Assembly: GCA_003641795.1 (NCBI GenBank)
Contig: QNAP01000105.1
Coordinates: 1-6,194 of the forward strand
Direction of reading: 5' to 3'
DNA: 6,194 bases
Source of the DNA: Thermotogae bacterium
Lineage (GTDB): Bacteria > Thermotogota > Thermotogae > UBA12178
The notes under the pieces are model-generated. The model ran no database searches. It was not told the origin of the DNA and saw only the letters and a program-made list of their open reading frames with translations. The position numbers and the translations under genes were made by a program. Shown piece after piece: positions 4,908 through 6,194 of the stretch (its first letter is position 1; every line of letters begins with the position of its first letter).

Positions 4908-6194
4908 TTGAACGAGAAGAGGGACTTCATTGACACAGTCAGGATAAGGGTGAAAGCAGGCAAAGGTGGAGACGGAGCGGTGAGCTTCAGAAGGGAGAAA
5001 TACGTCCCTCGGGGTGGCCCCGATGGGGGGGATGGTGGGGATGGAGGAAGTGTTTTTCTTCGCGCCACCAGCTCTAAAAACACGCTTGCAGAGTTGTACG
5101 GTGTGAAGATCGTGAAGGCTGGAAATGGCGAAAGCGGTGCGGGCAAGAAAAGGCATGGCAGCAAAGGGAAGGATGTTATCGTAGACGTCCCGGTGGGGAC
5201 CGTGGTAAAAGATGTGGAGACCGGCGAGGTCATTGCAGACCTTTCGTGGGATGGTCAAATCGTTTGTGTCGCTGCAGGTGGAAAGGGAGGACGCGGAAAC
5301 GCCCGATTCGCCACTCCCGTTATGCGTGCTCCAAGAATCGCCGAGAAAGGAGAAGAGGGAGAAGAGAGGGGGCTCGTGCTGGAGCTTAAACTCCTCGCTG
5401 ATGTAGGGCTCGTCGGCTATCCCAATGTGGGTAAATCCAGCTTGATAGCAGCCATCAGCAACGCCCACCCCAAGATCGCGGATTATCCGTTTACCACACT
5501 GGTTCCCAATTTAGGGGTCGTGAAGTTTCGTGACAAATCTATAGTCGTGGCCGACATACCCGGGCTGATCGAGGGAGCCCATCGCGGGGCTGGCCTTGGA
5601 GATGTTTTCTTAAGGCATGTGGAGCGTTGCGAGCTTCTCGTCCATGTGCTGGATGCCTCCAGGGAAGACCCCGTGGACGATTGGAGAAAGCTGCGTCGGG
5701 AACTGGAAAGCTTTCATCCAAGCCTTGCGGCAAAGCCTGAGGTCATCGTGCTGAACAAGATAGATCTTCTATCTCCAGAGCGGGTCGAAGACCTCGTGAA
5801 CGCCGTATCTAAAGCCACTGGAAAAGAAGTGATACCCATTTCGGCCCTCCGAAGGATCAACATAGAGGAATTCAAAAAGATGTTGGAAGGGCTGCTTCCC
5901 AAAAAAATGGAGCACCCCGCTTCCACAAATGTGGGAGGAAAGCTCCCAAAAGTGGCGCCGAAGAGACTCGCGTTCCCGGAAGATCCAGAGCTTCGGGTGC
6001 GCAAAATCGCGGAAGACGAATATGTTTTGGAGGGTAATCTCGTGGAGTACCTACTGAAAAGGTATAAAGCTGAATACAGAGATTCTATGCGTGAAATCCT
6101 GCAAACACTGGAACGGTTTGGTGCTTCGAAGCAGCTCAGGGAGCATGGTGCGAAAACCGGTGATACCGTTTACCTTTCCGAAAACGGGCCCATG
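4908..6194 (+). CDS. obg: Obg/CgtA GTPase, 3'-partial
   Basis: Essential GTPase of the Obg family that binds the 50S subunit and acts in late ribosome assembly and stress control. The window holds 429 residues in one open frame. Residues about 1-160 form the glycine-rich Obg fold (VSFRREKYVPRGGPDGGDGG, then GGKGGRGNARFATP). The GTPase domain has G1 GYPNVGKSS (170-178), switch I YPFTT (193-197), G3 DIPG (216-219) followed by LIEGAHRGAGLG, G4 NKID (283-286) and a G5-like ISAL (311-314). Residues from about 355 form the Obg C-terminal domain, still in frame at LREHGAKTGDTVYLSENGPM on the right edge. Thermotoga Obg is about 435 residues, so little is missing. The gene begins with TTG and lies downstream of two membrane-protein genes rather than the rplU-rpmA genes common elsewhere. 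A run of seven G at 5025-5031 is dictated by the glycine codons. Confidence 0.97.
   Translation, partial: MNEKRDFIDTVRIRVKAGKGGDGAVSFRREKYVPRGGPDGGDGGDGGSVFLRATSSKNTLAELYGVKIVKAGNGESGAGKKRHGSKGKDVIVDVPVGTVVKDVETGEVIADLSWDGQIVCVAAGGKGGRGNARFATPVMRAPRIAEKGEEGEERGLVLELKLLADVGLVGYPNVGKSSLIAAISNAHPKIADYPFTTLVPNLGVVKFRDKSIVVADIPGLIEGAHRGAGLGDVFLRHVERCELLVHVLDASREDPVDDWRKLRRELESFHPSLAAKPEVIVLNKIDLLSPERVEDLVNAVSKATGKEVIPISALRRINIEEFKKMLEGLLPKKMEHPASTNVGGKLPKVAPKRLAFPEDPELRVRKIAEDEYVLEGNLVEYLLKRYKAEYRDSMREILQTLERFGASKQLREHGAKTGDTVYLSENGPM

Noticed and set aside
5025..5046. G-rich run as a possible G-quadruplex in obg
   Set aside because: The Gs encode the conserved PDGGDGGDGG motif of Obg, which explains them without a separate function.
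4770..5468. Minus-strand frame of 232 codons
   Set aside because: Antisense to obg and the end of the membrane-protein gene; composition is typical of a shadow frame and no family features are visible.

Overview
All supportable genes in this window lie on the + strand. The layout suggests a thermophilic bacterium of the Thermotogae type with roughly 50% GC. The reasons are very strong Shine-Dalgarno sites (GGTGATCACG-like, GGGGTGAG, GAGGTGA), frequent TTG starts, frequent AGA/AGG arginine codons, and an Obg protein that resembles Thermotoga Obg by eye. This placement is an inference; no 16S gene or database search supports it.

Region 1 (1-3552) is the distal part of an Opp/Dpp-type ABC importer operon. 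It holds a DppC/OppC-like inner-membrane permease cut by the left edge, then two ATPases of the DppD and DppF types, joined by stop/start overlaps. The permease carries at least ~275 residues of non-permease sequence before its conserved core. Both ATPases keep all nucleotide-binding motifs and end in a four-cysteine oligopeptide-transporter C-terminal domain. The partner DppB-type permease and the solute-binding protein would be expected upstream, outside the window. In Thermotogae such transporters import oligosaccharides as often as peptides, so the substrate is open.

Region 2 (3553-3973) is poorly explained. A good ribosome binding site and ATG follow the ATPase stop but open only a 21-codon frame. 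That frame ends in a TAATG stop/start overlap with a coding-like frame running to 3790. It could be a small gene with an unusual start, a coupled pair of tiny ORFs, or a frameshifted gene. About 180 bases without a gene follow, holding a perfect 6-bp hairpin next to an A-tract and a consensus TATAAT box.

Region 3 (3974-6194) looks like a second transcription unit: a one-TM exported or anchored protein, an overlapping four-TM membrane protein, and then obg, the ribosome-associated GTPase, complete except for its last residues. Neither membrane protein belongs to a family I recognise. Their tight packing and placement before obg is the most interesting uncharacterised context here. I found no mobile elements, CRISPR arrays, tRNA or rRNA genes.
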